Shown: positions 32,440-42,081 of the stretch, one piece after another
Layout: each line of letters opens with the position of its first letter
Position numbering within the stretch: the stretch's first letter is position 1
Source of the DNA: DASTCZ01 sp035308165
GTDB lineage: Bacteria > Acidobacteriota > Terriglobia > Acidiferrales > UBA7541
Assembly (NCBI GenBank): GCA_035308165.1
Contig: DATGHC010000065.1
Location: forward strand, 62,001 to 126,000
Length of the DNA stretch: 64,000 nt
Direction of reading: 5' to 3'
The notes under the pieces: generated by a model
Database searches by the model: none
What the model was told of the DNA's origin: nothing
The model's input: only the letters and a program-made list of their open reading frames with translations
Position numbers and translations under genes: made by a program

Positions 32440-35274
32440 ATGAAGAATCTCATTCGCGGTGTGGGTGTATTGGCATTATCGGGCGCATATTTGTATGCGC
32501 TTCCATCGCCAACGATCACCTACTATGCGATTGTGTTTTTGCACGCTCTACTCGGGGTCGCGGTCTCCCTCGCGCTCTTGTTGCGGCTCTGGCGTCACTT
32601 ACAGCGGATGAATTGGATTGCGCGTGTTGGATGGTTGCTATTGGCGGGCGGAGCGGGCTGCGGTGTCGCACTTATTTTCACAGGCGCGCTTCGAGCTCTT
32701 AATCCGATCTACTATCTTCACATTGGACTGAGCTTTGGTGGCGTAGTCTTTTTGATTGCGAATTGGATGCGATCCAACGCGTGGATTCCTTCGCGGCCAA
32801 TTACTCAAGTCCTTGCCTACGCTTCTTTATGCTTAATTTTTGTTGCATTGGCGGGATCGGCCTGGTGGACTCGCAATGTTCTTTGGGATCGGGCATATGT
32901 AATCAGAAACCCGAGCGAGCCGCCGGTCACCATGAATGGCGAAGGTGACGGCCCCCAGGGCCCCTTTTTCCCCAGCTCGGCGCAGACTCTGCATGGCGGG
33001 AACATACCCTCCAAGTTCTTTATGCAATCGGATGCGTGTAAGCGCTGTCATGAAGACATCTACAACCAATGGACCAGCTCTGCGCACCATTTCTCTTCCT
33101 TTAACAACCAGTGGTACCGGAAGAGCATTGAGTACATGCAGGATGTTGCCGGCGTCCAGGCCTCGAAGTGGTGCGCGGGCTGTCACGATCCCGCGCTTCT
33201 GTTCAGCGGGAAATTCGACAATCCAATTAAAGGGCAGGTGGATACGCCCGAGGCTCAGGCGGGAATGGGCTGCATGATGTGCCACTCCATCGTCCAGGTG
33301 AAAAGCACCATGGGCCAGGGCGACTATGTTTTGGAATACCCGAAAATGCATGAGCTGGCATCCAGCGAAAACCCATTGGTCCGCGGGCTGCACGATTTCC
33401 TGATCAAGTTGAATCCCGAACCACATCGCCGGGCATTTTTGAAGCCGTTTATGCGCACACAGACGGCCGATTTCTGTTCCACATGCCATAAAGTCCATCT
33501 GGATTTTCCGGTGAACCATTACCGGTGGACGCGGGGGTTCAACGAATACGACAACTGGCAAGCCAGCGCTGTTTCAGGGCTGGGAGCTCGGTCGTTCTAC
33601 TATCCTCCGCAGCCGCAGAAATGCGCGGACTGCCACATGCCGCTGACGAAGTCCGCCGATTATGGAAACATTCAGGGCGCTGTCCACTCGCATCAATTCC
33701 CGGCAGCGAACACCGCCTTGCCGTTTGTGAATCAGGACACCGGGCAATTCGCGATGACCGAGGCATTCTTAAAAGATAAAATCGTGAGCGTGGATATTTT
33801 CGCGCTGTCTACTGCGGCCGCGCAGGAACACGGCGGTGAGATGCCGCGGCAGGAGTTGTCGACGACTTTCGCCGTCGGAGAAGAAGCGGAAGTGAATCAG
33901 CCCTCGGTGGACGCCGGCCCGGCGACGCCGGTGACGGCTCCGCTCAATCGAACGGATGCAGTTGTCAGGCGAGGTGATTCCGCGCGAGTAGACGTGGTGG
34001 TGCGCACGCGCAAGGTGGGCCATTTTTTCCCCGGCGGCACCGTGGACGCTTTTGATGTGTGGCTCGAACTCAAAGCCACGGACGAGAAGGGCCAGGTCCT
34101 CTTCTGGAGCGGCAAGGTTGAAGACGACGGCAGGGGGCCGGTAGAGAAGGGAGCCCACTTTTATCGCTCGCTCCTGGTGGACGCGCGTGGCAATCCCATC
34201 AATAAACGAAATGCCTGGGCCGCACGCGCGGTGGTCTACGTGCACTTGATCCCGCCGGGCGCAGCGGATACGGTGCATTACCGCATCCACATCCCGGAAT
34301 CGGCGGGCGAACACATCACCCTGACCGCGAAACTGAACTATCGAAAGTTTTCCTGGTTCAACACACAGTTTTCATTTGCCGGGGTGCGCAACCCTGCACA
34401 ACCGTCTCCTGATTCCTCGGCAGATTACGACAGCGGCCAGTGGATCTTTACAGGTCCCACCGACAAAGTTTCCGGACAGGTGAAACAGATTCCGGCCCTG
34501 CCAATCATTACAATCGCTGAAAACACTCAGACCTTGAGCGTTGTTCCCCGTGGCACGAAGCTTCCCCCACCGAAAGTCGAACTCGTGAGGGAGGATTGGG
34601 AACGCTGGAACGACTATGGCATCGGGCTGCTGCTTCAAGGTGATTTGAAGGGTGCCGAGGCGGCATTTCAAAACGTCGCGCAGATCGACCCTAAGAATCC
34701 GGATGGTTGGGTGAATATCGGCCGGGCGGACGTGCAGGAAGGGAATCTGAGCGGCGCGCGCGACGCTTTGGAAAAAGCCCTGGCGCTTCAGCCCGATCTC
34801 GCTCGAGCCAATTACTTCTATGCGCGGGTCGCAAAAGATGAGGGGAATTTCGATGACGCCCTGAGCCATTTGCAGAAGGCCGTGATCCAATATCCCGAGG
34901 ACCGCGTGGTGCACAACGACATAGGACGCATCTTGTTTTTGCAGCGTCACTTCTCAGAGGCGGTGAAGGAATTTAACCAAGTTCTGACGATTGATCCCGA
35001 GGACTTGCAAGCGCATTACAACCTGATGCTGTGTTACACCGGTCTCGGCAAACCCGAACTAGCCAAGGAACATGAAGTGCGCTACCTGCGATTCAAAGCC
35101 GATGAGGCTGCACAGTCCATCACCGGGAACTACCGCCTCCTCCATCCTGAAGACAACAACGAGCGGCAGCCCATTCACGAGCACGTTTCGGTTCCGCTCG
35201 GCCCGCCGGCCAATCCGAAATCGGTTTCGCGCATCCCCTCCGCCCGTGATAACTCCGGGCCGGCGAATCCGTGA
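32440..35274 (+). CDS. Membrane-anchored pentahaem cytochrome c with C-terminal TPRs
   Basis: From ATG 32440 the protein has 944 residues (ATG 32416 would overlap the amidase gene). About four membrane helices (residues 5-150) precede a periplasmic domain with five CXXCH haem motifs at about residues 200, 245, 278, 346 and 395, in the style of cytochrome c-554-like proteins. A beta-rich stretch follows. TPR repeats occupy about 585-730 (WERWNDYGIGLLLQGDLKGAEAAFQNVAQIDPKNPDGWVNIG and successors). The TPRs probably bind partner proteins. The stop overlaps the GTG start of the next CRTAC1 gene by four bases, so they are translationally coupled. Its electron donor and acceptor are unknown. Confidence 0.85.
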   Translation: MKNLIRGVGVLALSGAYLYALPSPTITYYAIVFLHALLGVAVSLALLLRLWRHLQRMNWIARVGWLLLAGGAGCGVALIFTGALRALNPIYYLHIGLSFGGVVFLIANWMRSNAWIPSRPITQVLAYASLCLIFVALAGSAWWTRNVLWDRAYVIRNPSEPPVTMNGEGDGPQGPFFPSSAQTLHGGNIPSKFFMQSDACKRCHEDIYNQWTSSAHHFSSFNNQWYRKSIEYMQDVAGVQASKWCAGCHDPALLFSGKFDNPIKGQVDTPEAQAGMGCMMCHSIVQVKSTMGQGDYVLEYPKMHELASSENPLVRGLHDFLIKLNPEPHRRAFLKPFMRTQTADFCSTCHKVHLDFPVNHYRWTRGFNEYDNWQASAVSGLGARSFYYPPQPQKCADCHMPLTKSADYGNIQGAVHSHQFPAANTALPFVNQDTGQFAMTEAFLKDKIVSVDIFALSTAAAQEHGGEMPRQELSTTFAVGEEAEVNQPSVDAGPATPVTAPLNRTDAVVRRGDSARVDVVVRTRKVGHFFPGGTVDAFDVWLELKATDEKGQVLFWSGKVEDDGRGPVEKGAHFYRSLLVDARGNPINKRNAWAARAVVYVHLIPPGAADTVHYRIHIPESAGEHITLTAKLNYRKFSWFNTQFSFAGVRNPAQPSPDSSADYDSGQWIFTGPTDKVSGQVKQIPALPIITIAENTQTLSVVPRGTKLPPPKVELVREDWERWNDYGIGLLLQGDLKGAEAAFQNVAQIDPKNPDGWVNIGRADVQEGNLSGARDALEKALALQPDLARANYFYARVAKDEGNFDDALSHLQKAVIQYPEDRVVHNDIGRILFLQRHFSEAVKEFNQVLTIDPEDLQAHYNLMLCYTGLGKPELAKEHEVRYLRFKADEAAQSITGNYRLLHPEDNNERQPIHEHVSVPLGPPANPKSVSRIPSARDNSGPANP

Positions 35275-36974
35275 AGCACACTTCTTTAACATCGTGGATT
35301 TTGCTTGGCGCTGCGGGAATCTTTGCCTCTTCGTTGGGCCTGGCGCAAGCCCCGCCGCCCGGGATCCAGTTTCATGACATCACGCAGGCGGCAGGAATCC
35401 GGTTCATTCACAACAATGGCGCATTCGGAAAGAAATATCTGCCGGAAACTTTGGGGCCGGGATGCGCCTTCATTGATTATGACAACGACGGCTGGCCCGA
35501 CATCTTGCTTGTCAATGGGATGGATTGGCCCAGCCACCACACTCACGCTTCGACGCTCCAGCTCTACCACAATAACCGTGACGGGACCTTCACCGACGTC
35601 ACACGCCAGGCAGGATTGGCGGTCGAAATGTACGGGATGGGAGTTGCGATTGGGGACTACGACAACGATGGATATGATGACATCTTTGTTTCCGCGGTTG
35701 GTCAAAGCCACCTGTTCCACAACAACGGGAATGGCACGTTTACGGACGTGACCAAACAAGCGGGCCTCTGGGGTCCGAATGAATTCAGCACCAGCGCCGC
35801 GTGGGTGGATTACGATCGCGACGGTCACCTGGATCTAGTGGTGGGCAATTACGTGCAGTGGTCTCCCGAGACCGATTTATTCTGCACTCTCGACGGCACT
35901 CAAAAATCCTATTGCACTCCGGAGTCGTATAAAGGGGCTTCCGTCCGGCTCTGGAGAAACCGCGGCGACGGCACTTTTGAGGATGCCACGCGTAAGGCTG
36001 GACTGTATGATCCAACTTCCAAAAGTTTGGGGATCGCGATTCTCGATTACGATAACGACGGCTGGCCCGATTTGCTCATTTCCAATGACACCCAGCCCAA
36101 CAAGCTCTACCACAATAACGGCAACGGAACCTTCACGGAATCCGGTGTGACCGCTGGAATTGCGTTCAGCGAAGACGGCGTGGCACGCGCGGGAATGGGT
36201 GTGGATGCCGCGGATTACGACCGTTCCGGCCGTCCGAGCATAATAATTACGAATTTTTCAAACCAAATGCTGGCGCTTTACCACAACGAGGGCCACGGAT
36301 TATTTGTGGATGACGCGCCTCGCTCGGAAGTGGGCCACGCAAGTTTGCTGACGCTGGGCTTCGGCTGCTTTTTTTTCGATTACGATCTGGACGGCTGGCT
36401 GGATATTTTTGTCGCCAACGGACACATTGAGGATCAAATTCAACGCGTGCAGAAGCGCGTCACTTATGCTCAACCGCCACACCTGTTCCGCAACACAGGC
36501 GGAGGAAAGTTTCAGGAAGTGACCCGGCAACTTGGGGCGGCATTCGACGCCCCGCGCGTGGCCCGCGGCGCCGCTTATGCGGATATAGATAACGATGGCG
36601 ACCTGGATTTGCTCATCACCACAAACGGCGGCCCGGCCAAGCTGTTTCGTAACGATGGCGGAGTAAATCACAGCCTGCGGGTAAAGCTGATTGGCTCGAA
36701 GTCAAACCGTGACGGCATCGGCGCGGTGGTCAAGGCGACGGCAGGAGGCGAAAGCCAGTCCTTAATGTTGCGAAGCGGGTCGAGCTATCTTTCGCAAAGC
36801 GAGTTGGTGCTGACATTTGGCCTGGGCCTGCGCGTTGCTGTGGATCATCTCGAAGTGCGGTGGCCCAGCGGGCAAGTGGACCAAATGGAGAGTATCGCTG
36901 CCGGACAAACTGTCACGATAAAAGAAGGCGGGGGCATCATTGCGAAGCGGCCATACAACAAACCACGGAACTGA
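35271..36974 (+). CDS. CRTAC1-family protein (FG-GAP/VCBS propeller with ASPIC/UnbV)
   Basis: GTG 35271 overlaps the upstream stop (GTGA). The 567-residue product has a signal peptide (SWILLGAAGIFASSLGLAQA). At least six FG-GAP/VCBS-type blades follow, each with a calcium-loop DYDNDGWPD-like motif, and then a C-terminal ASPIC/UnbV domain (about 480-550; HSLRVKLIGSKSNRDGIGAVVKA and LRSGSSYLSQSELVLTFGLG). Such proteins are secreted or surface-exposed beta-propellers; their biochemical role is not known for most bacteria. Close coupling to the cytochrome and to the next TPR-CRTAC1 gene implies a common complex. Confidence 0.9.
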   Translation: MKHTSLTSWILLGAAGIFASSLGLAQAPPPGIQFHDITQAAGIRFIHNNGAFGKKYLPETLGPGCAFIDYDNDGWPDILLVNGMDWPSHHTHASTLQLYHNNRDGTFTDVTRQAGLAVEMYGMGVAIGDYDNDGYDDIFVSAVGQSHLFHNNGNGTFTDVTKQAGLWGPNEFSTSAAWVDYDRDGHLDLVVGNYVQWSPETDLFCTLDGTQKSYCTPESYKGASVRLWRNRGDGTFEDATRKAGLYDPTSKSLGIAILDYDNDGWPDLLISNDTQPNKLYHNNGNGTFTESGVTAGIAFSEDGVARAGMGVDAADYDRSGRPSIIITNFSNQMLALYHNEGHGLFVDDAPRSEVGHASLLTLGFGCFFFDYDLDGWLDIFVANGHIEDQIQRVQKRVTYAQPPHLFRNTGGGKFQEVTRQLGAAFDAPRVARGAAYADIDNDGDLDLLITTNGGPAKLFRNDGGVNHSLRVKLIGSKSNRDGIGAVVKATAGGESQSLMLRSGSSYLSQSELVLTFGLGLRVAVDHLEVRWPSGQVDQMESIAAGQTVTIKEGGGIIAKRPYNKPRN

Positions 36975-36975
36975 T

Positions 36976-39900
36976 TTGAAATCGGGGAGTCGCATACTCT
37001 TACCATTCTGCTTTCTCGCGATGGTGGGAGTCGCGATCTTCGCCGATGGCCCCGTTGCCGGCAGTTACTTTTCCTTTCAGGGCGGAGTCGTCACCCGTAG
37101 GGCGACAAAATCAACAAGTCCATCGGACAGCAAAAACGATGCCGCTCGTTTGAATAATCTGGGCGTTGCCTACATGAATCAACAGGATTTTGACAGAGCC
37201 CTAAAACTATTTGACCAGGCGTATGCGCAGGACAGCGAGCTTTATGTGGCGCGGCTCAATCGCGGAATCGCTCTCTTGAATCAGCAGCACCTGGATGAAG
37301 CGCTTACGGTTTTGCAGGATGCAGCTGCTCATCTGCCAAATGACGCGCGCGCGTGGTACAACCTGGGAATTTTATTCCGGGCGCAAAACCAACCGGATAA
37401 ATCCGTGCATGCTTTTGAGCGCGCCGCACAACTCGCCCCCGGCGACTCCGACGCGCCCTATTTCCTCGGCGTGATGTACACCGAACTTCAAAAATATGAT
37501 GAGGCCATTTCGGCTTTCCATCGAGCCCTGGCTATCAATCCATTCCATGCTTCCGCGGAATTCGGATTGGGCCGGGCGTATCAACGCAAGAATGATCCGG
37601 CGAATGCCAGCGAACACCTCGCCCGTTTCCAAAAACTGGTCCAGGATAAATTGGGCTCCCCCATCAGTTTGAGATACGGCGACCAAGGTCCACTTTCTTT
37701 GGCGGAAAATGCGCTTGCCGTACCGCCCCGCGTGCCCTCCGCGATTCCGGTTCGCTTTACGCCCGTAAGCGCTGATGCAGGTCTGCGGAGCAAGACGCCA
37801 GGCGTAGGAGCCTTGTCGGCAGGCACGGGCGCTTGCTGGTTTGATTACAACAACGATGGGCAGCCCGATTTGTTTTTGGTCGATGGCTCCGCAGAAGGCA
37901 GCAGTGTTCTGCTGAAGAACACAGGCGAAGGTCACTTTGAGGATGTGACCCACGCTGCCCAGTTGGATATACCCGGCGCCGGATTGGGCTGCGCCGCGGG
38001 GGATTACGACAACGATGGAAAAACGGACCTGGTGGTTGCCTACCGCGATGGAATCCGCCTTTTTCGCAATCAGGGAGATGGAACGTTTCGAGATGTGACC
38101 GAATCGGCCGGCATCCGGCGCGCGAAAAATCCTGTCAGCGTCGCTTTTGTCGACTACGATCATGACGGCGACTTGGATCTTTACATTGTTTATTCTTCGA
38201 CGGCCCCGGGTGGTCCTGCCCGGAATGAATTGTGGCGCAACAACGGGAATGGCACCTTCACCGATTGGTCTGAACAATCGGGATTAGACGTCCCTGCCAC
38301 CGGGGCTGGTGTCCTGGCAACGGATTTCAATAACGATCGCGCCGTGGATCTGGTTCTCACCGGAACAGAAAACACGGCCGTGATTTATCTGAATCCACGG
38401 GAAGGCCGTTTCAAATCAATTCCCGCGTGGGATCCACAAAAAGAAAAGCTGCCGCCCACCGTTGGAGTTGTCGCTCTCGATTTCGATAAGGATGGTTGGA
38501 TGGATTTGGCCTTCACCCACGCCGGCGCTCCCGGACTGACGTTGTGGCGCAACGTTGATGGCAAGCGATTGGAGCGCGTACCCTTGCCGGATTTCCATTG
38601 GGATCGAGGGAGCGGTCTGGCCGCGCTCGATTATGACAACGATGGCTGGATCGATCTTGTTGCCGCGGGCGAAACCTCAAGCGGCGGGGAATTGCGTCTC
38701 TTGCGCAATATGGGCCCGGCAGGATTTGCAGATGTAACGAAAGCTGTGGGGCTGGATCGCGTGAGGCTCACGCATCCGCAATCCGTAACCACGGCCGATT
38801 TCGACGGCGACGGCGATTCAGACCTCCTGGTGACGCAGGCAGATGGGCCGCCGGTTTTGTTGCGTAACGATGGCGGAAACAAAAACCATTGGCTGCGTAT
38901 TTCACTTAAAGCCGTGGGCGACAACAAGAGTTCAGCGGGGACAAAAGTGGAAGTTTTCGCGGGCGCCCTCTATCAAAAGTGGGAACTCTCCGCCGGATCC
39001 GGGTACTTGGGGCAAAGCTCAACCGACCTTCTGGTTGGGTTGGGAAGCGAGCGCGAAGCAGACATTGTTCGCCTGCTTTGGCCCACGGGTGTCCCTCAAG
39101 ACGAAATCCATATTGCCGCGGGCGCGACGCGCAGCATTACGGAACTGGACCGCCGTGGAAGCTCCTGCCCGGTGCTCTTCGCCTGGGCTGGAGACCATTA
39201 TGAATTTATCGCCGATATGATTGGGCCGGGGATTGTCGGCCATTGGGTCGCGCCGGGCGAGCGCAACATCTCTGACCCGACGGAATATATGAAAGTGGAT
39301 GGCGGGCTGGTGCGTCCGCGAGACGGCCGGTTGAGCTTCCGGTTTGCGGAGCCCATGGAAGAGGTGGTGTACCTCGATCAAGTGCGTCTACTCGCGGTTG
39401 ACCATCCGGCAGGCGTTGACGTTTTTCCCAACGAACGCTTCCTCAGTAATCCACCCTTTCCTGAATTCAAAGTTATCGCCAGCCGCGGGGCTCACCCTCC
39501 TCTCGGCGCGCGCGATGATCGCGGCCGAAATGTCCTGCCGAATCTGCTGGCCCCCAACCGTCACTATGTTGACGGGTTTGACCTGGTACCGTTCAAGGGG
39601 TTCGCGAAGATGCACGCATTGGAATTGGACCTCGGCGAGTGGGATTCCTCCAAACCGCTGCGCCTCTTGATGCATGGCTTCACGGACTATTTCACGGCCA
39701 CTTCCATGTATGCTGCGGATCAGGCAGGCATGAAGCCAATTGCCCCATATGTGGAGGCTCGCGATTCATCCGGTAAATGGGTTCGGGTAATTGACGACAT
39801 GGGATTTCCCGCTGGTTTGGCGCGCACCATGGTGGCAGACCTTACCGGTCATTTGCCGCCTGGAACGCGAACCATTCGCCTGGTCACAAACCTGATGATC

Positions 39901-40473
39901 TATTGGGATCAAATCCTGATTGACAACACCGCCGATGGCCCCGATGGATCTGGCTATCGCGTCACGGAAGTCCCGCTGGCCGAAGCATCACTGGCCTTTC
40001 ACGGGTACCCCCGCGAGAAGCATGGCGATCTTTCTGGGGACATCTATTACGTTCACGAAGATGTGAGTCCCACCGGCCCTTATGCCCGTCCGGCGGGAAA
40101 TTACACGCGCTATGGCGACGTGACCGCCCTCTTGAAGGATTCCGATGATCGATTCGTCGTGTTCACCTCCGGTGACGAAAACGATTTGGAATTTGACCCT
40201 GCTGGGCTACCCCAATTGCCGGCTGGTTGGAAACGAGACTACTTCTTCTTCGCAGATGGTTTCACAAAGGACATGGATTTCTATGCGGCGAATGCTTATA
40301 CGGTTGACCCTTTGCCCTTCCACAAAATGTCCGGCTATCCATACCCGCCAACGCAGAGCTATCCCGGCGACGCGACGCACATGAATTACTTGTTTGATTA
40401 CAATACGCGGCCGATATCAGAAGTGGGAACACCTGCCTATCGCTTCCGGTTCCCGCCCGCATTTAGGCACTGA
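36976..40473 (+). CDS. Giant TPR-CRTAC1 protein with an uncharacterised C-terminal region
   Basis: A TTG at 36976, one base after the upstream TGA, starts a signal peptide (RILLPFCFLAMVGVAIFADG); a TTG at 36940 is also in frame. The 1165-residue product has TPRs at about 50-200 (ARLNNLGVAYMNQQDFDRALKLFDQAY and more) and then FG-GAP blades with DYDNDGKTD, DYDHDGDLD and DYDNDGWID loops to about 640. An ASPIC/UnbV domain follows (WLRISLKAVGDNKSSAGTKVEV, LRLLWPTGVPQDE-like). The last about 420 residues (from CPVLFAWAGDHYEFIADMIG) belong to no domain I recognise and end in an aromatic-rich stretch. Convergent with araB, stops 6 bases apart. Confidence 0.85.
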   Translation: MKSGSRILLPFCFLAMVGVAIFADGPVAGSYFSFQGGVVTRRATKSTSPSDSKNDAARLNNLGVAYMNQQDFDRALKLFDQAYAQDSELYVARLNRGIALLNQQHLDEALTVLQDAAAHLPNDARAWYNLGILFRAQNQPDKSVHAFERAAQLAPGDSDAPYFLGVMYTELQKYDEAISAFHRALAINPFHASAEFGLGRAYQRKNDPANASEHLARFQKLVQDKLGSPISLRYGDQGPLSLAENALAVPPRVPSAIPVRFTPVSADAGLRSKTPGVGALSAGTGACWFDYNNDGQPDLFLVDGSAEGSSVLLKNTGEGHFEDVTHAAQLDIPGAGLGCAAGDYDNDGKTDLVVAYRDGIRLFRNQGDGTFRDVTESAGIRRAKNPVSVAFVDYDHDGDLDLYIVYSSTAPGGPARNELWRNNGNGTFTDWSEQSGLDVPATGAGVLATDFNNDRAVDLVLTGTENTAVIYLNPREGRFKSIPAWDPQKEKLPPTVGVVALDFDKDGWMDLAFTHAGAPGLTLWRNVDGKRLERVPLPDFHWDRGSGLAALDYDNDGWIDLVAAGETSSGGELRLLRNMGPAGFADVTKAVGLDRVRLTHPQSVTTADFDGDGDSDLLVTQADGPPVLLRNDGGNKNHWLRISLKAVGDNKSSAGTKVEVFAGALYQKWELSAGSGYLGQSSTDLLVGLGSEREADIVRLLWPTGVPQDEIHIAAGATRSITELDRRGSSCPVLFAWAGDHYEFIADMIGPGIVGHWVAPGERNISDPTEYMKVDGGLVRPRDGRLSFRFAEPMEEVVYLDQVRLLAVDHPAGVDVFPNERFLSNPPFPEFKVIASRGAHPPLGARDDRGRNVLPNLLAPNRHYVDGFDLVPFKGFAKMHALELDLGEWDSSKPLRLLMHGFTDYFTATSMYAADQAGMKPIAPYVEARDSSGKWVRVIDDMGFPAGLARTMVADLTGHLPPGTRTIRLVTNLMIYWDQILIDNTADGPDGSGYRVTEVPLAEASLAFHGYPREKHGDLSGDIYYVHEDVSPTGPYARPAGNYTRYGDVTALLKDSDDRFVVFTSGDENDLEFDPAGLPQLPAGWKRDYFFFADGFTKDMDFYAANAYTVDPLPFHKMSGYPYPPTQSYPGDATHMNYLFDYNTRPISEVGTPAYRFRFPPAFRH

Positions 40474-40479
40474 GGATCG

Positions 40480-42081
40480 TTACACAGAAACTGTCTTTCG
40501 GTTTGCGCCAGCCGCGTTCACCGCTTCCGCGGTCCGAATCAGGGCTGGAAGAATTTCGCCGAATCCACTCTTTGATGCCTGGCCGAATTCAAAATAAATC
40601 TTTCGGTATAGCGGATAGAGCACGTCATACACAGCTTGCGCGGAAGCTTCCGGTTCAAATACTCTGAACGGCGGGCAGATTTTCTCTTGCGCCTCCTCGA
40701 TGGTCTTGAATGCTCCCGCGGCCAGAAAGGCGAAGATGGCCGAGCCCATGCTCAGAACACTCTTTGCAGGCACCAGAACGGGGCGGCCGAATACATTCGC
40801 ATAGACTTGATTGAGGACGTCATTTTTTTGCGGTATACCGCCGGCATTGATCACCCGCTTGATCTCCACTCCATTTTCGGACATGCGCTCCAGGATAACG
40901 CGCGTGTGCAATGCCGTGCCCTCGACGGCGGCGAACAATTCATCCTGCGCCGTAGTTTGCAGCTTCCATCCAATGGTCATCCCGCTCAGATTGGGATTGA
41001 CCAGCACGGTACGGTCGCCGTTGTCCCAGGTCAGGCGCAGGAGGCCGGTTTGCCCGGCGTGATAATTTTCCAGGCCCCGGGTGAGCGTCACCACATCTGT
41101 GCCGGCTCGAGTCGCTATGGACTGGAAGATATCGCCTACGGCCGAGAGGCCTGCTTCAATCCCTGTGCGATGGGGATGGACGCTGCCTTGCACCACACCG
41201 CACACGCCGGGGACGAGCTGTACCGACCGCGTAATGCCGATGATGCAAGTGGAAGTGCCGACGACATTCACCATGTCGTCGGTGCGGCAACCCGCGCCAA
41301 TGGCATCCCAATGCGCGTCAAATGCGCCCACCGGGACGGGGATGCCGGCTTTCAAACCGAGCTCGCTTGCCCAGTGGGGAGATAATGTCCCCGCGATTTC
41401 CTCGGAAGTCGCAAACTCACCGTCTAGTTTTTCGCGCACGCCTGCAAGCAGGGGATCTACTTTGACCAGGAATTCTTCCGGCGGAAGTCCGCCAAGGGAG
41501 GCATTCCAGAGCCATTTGTGGCCGGCTGCACAAATGCTGCGCTTAACTTTTTTGGGGTCGGTGATCCCACAAAGTACGGCGGCGACATAATCACAATGCT
41601 CAAATGCGGAAATAAACGCAGAGCGCTTCCCGGGATTGTTGCGCAGCCAGTGCAAAAGCTTGGAAAAACCCCACTCCGAAGAATAAACTCCGCCGCACCA
41701 GTGGATGGCCTGCAAGCCTTCGCGATGTGCGGCCTTGGTAATTTCCGCGGCTTCTCGCTTGGCGCGGTGGTCGCACCACAAATAATAGTCGTCGAGGGGC
41801 TGAAGCCCGGAGCCCACCGGGACCACCGACGAGCCGGTGGTATCCAGAGCGATTGCCTGAATTTTTTCTCCCGGGACGCCTGCCTTCTGAACTGCCTCCC
41901 GTGTCGCCGCCACGAGAGCGCGCATGTGGTCGCTGTGGGATTGGGTAGCGTAGTCGGGGTCTTCGCGTTTTCGATGGAGAGGATAATCGCCTGTGGCGGA
42001 GGCCAGCAGCCCCCTCTCGCTATCCACAATTGATACGCGCATACTGAGAGTTCCGAAATCAACTCCCGCTACGGCGGCCAT
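40480..42081 (-). CDS. araB: L-ribulokinase
   Basis: From ATG 42081, which overlaps the isomerase stop by one base (TGATG), this FGGY kinase has 533 residues. It phosphorylates L-ribulose to L-ribulose 5-phosphate in the arabinose pathway. Seen in the sequence: VAGVDFGTLSMRVSIVD (ATP-binding phosphate 1), ALDTTGSSVVPV, the ribulokinase-typical WCDHRAKREAAEI, AFDAHWDAIGAG, a VVGTSTCIIGI phosphate 2-like loop, and INAGGIPQKNDVLNQVYAN adenosine loop. The neighbours araD and an isomerase strengthen the call over other FGGY kinases. A GTG at 42087 is an alternative start. Confidence 0.93.
   Translation of the reverse strand: MAAVAGVDFGTLSMRVSIVDSERGLLASATGDYPLHRKREDPDYATQSHSDHMRALVAATREAVQKAGVPGEKIQAIALDTTGSSVVPVGSGLQPLDDYYLWCDHRAKREAAEITKAAHREGLQAIHWCGGVYSSEWGFSKLLHWLRNNPGKRSAFISAFEHCDYVAAVLCGITDPKKVKRSICAAGHKWLWNASLGGLPPEEFLVKVDPLLAGVREKLDGEFATSEEIAGTLSPHWASELGLKAGIPVPVGAFDAHWDAIGAGCRTDDMVNVVGTSTCIIGITRSVQLVPGVCGVVQGSVHPHRTGIEAGLSAVGDIFQSIATRAGTDVVTLTRGLENYHAGQTGLLRLTWDNGDRTVLVNPNLSGMTIGWKLQTTAQDELFAAVEGTALHTRVILERMSENGVEIKRVINAGGIPQKNDVLNQVYANVFGRPVLVPAKSVLSMGSAIFAFLAAGAFKTIEEAQEKICPPFRVFEPEASAQAVYDVLYPLYRKIYFEFGQASKSGFGEILPALIRTAEAVNAAGANRKTVSV

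Noticed and set aside
37290..37310. AAGCGCTT motif within the giant TPR-CRTAC1 gene
   Set aside because: It lies deep in coding sequence (encodes EAL), so it is a likely coincidence; it shows that coding matches occur and lowers confidence in the 56347 and 62026 sites.
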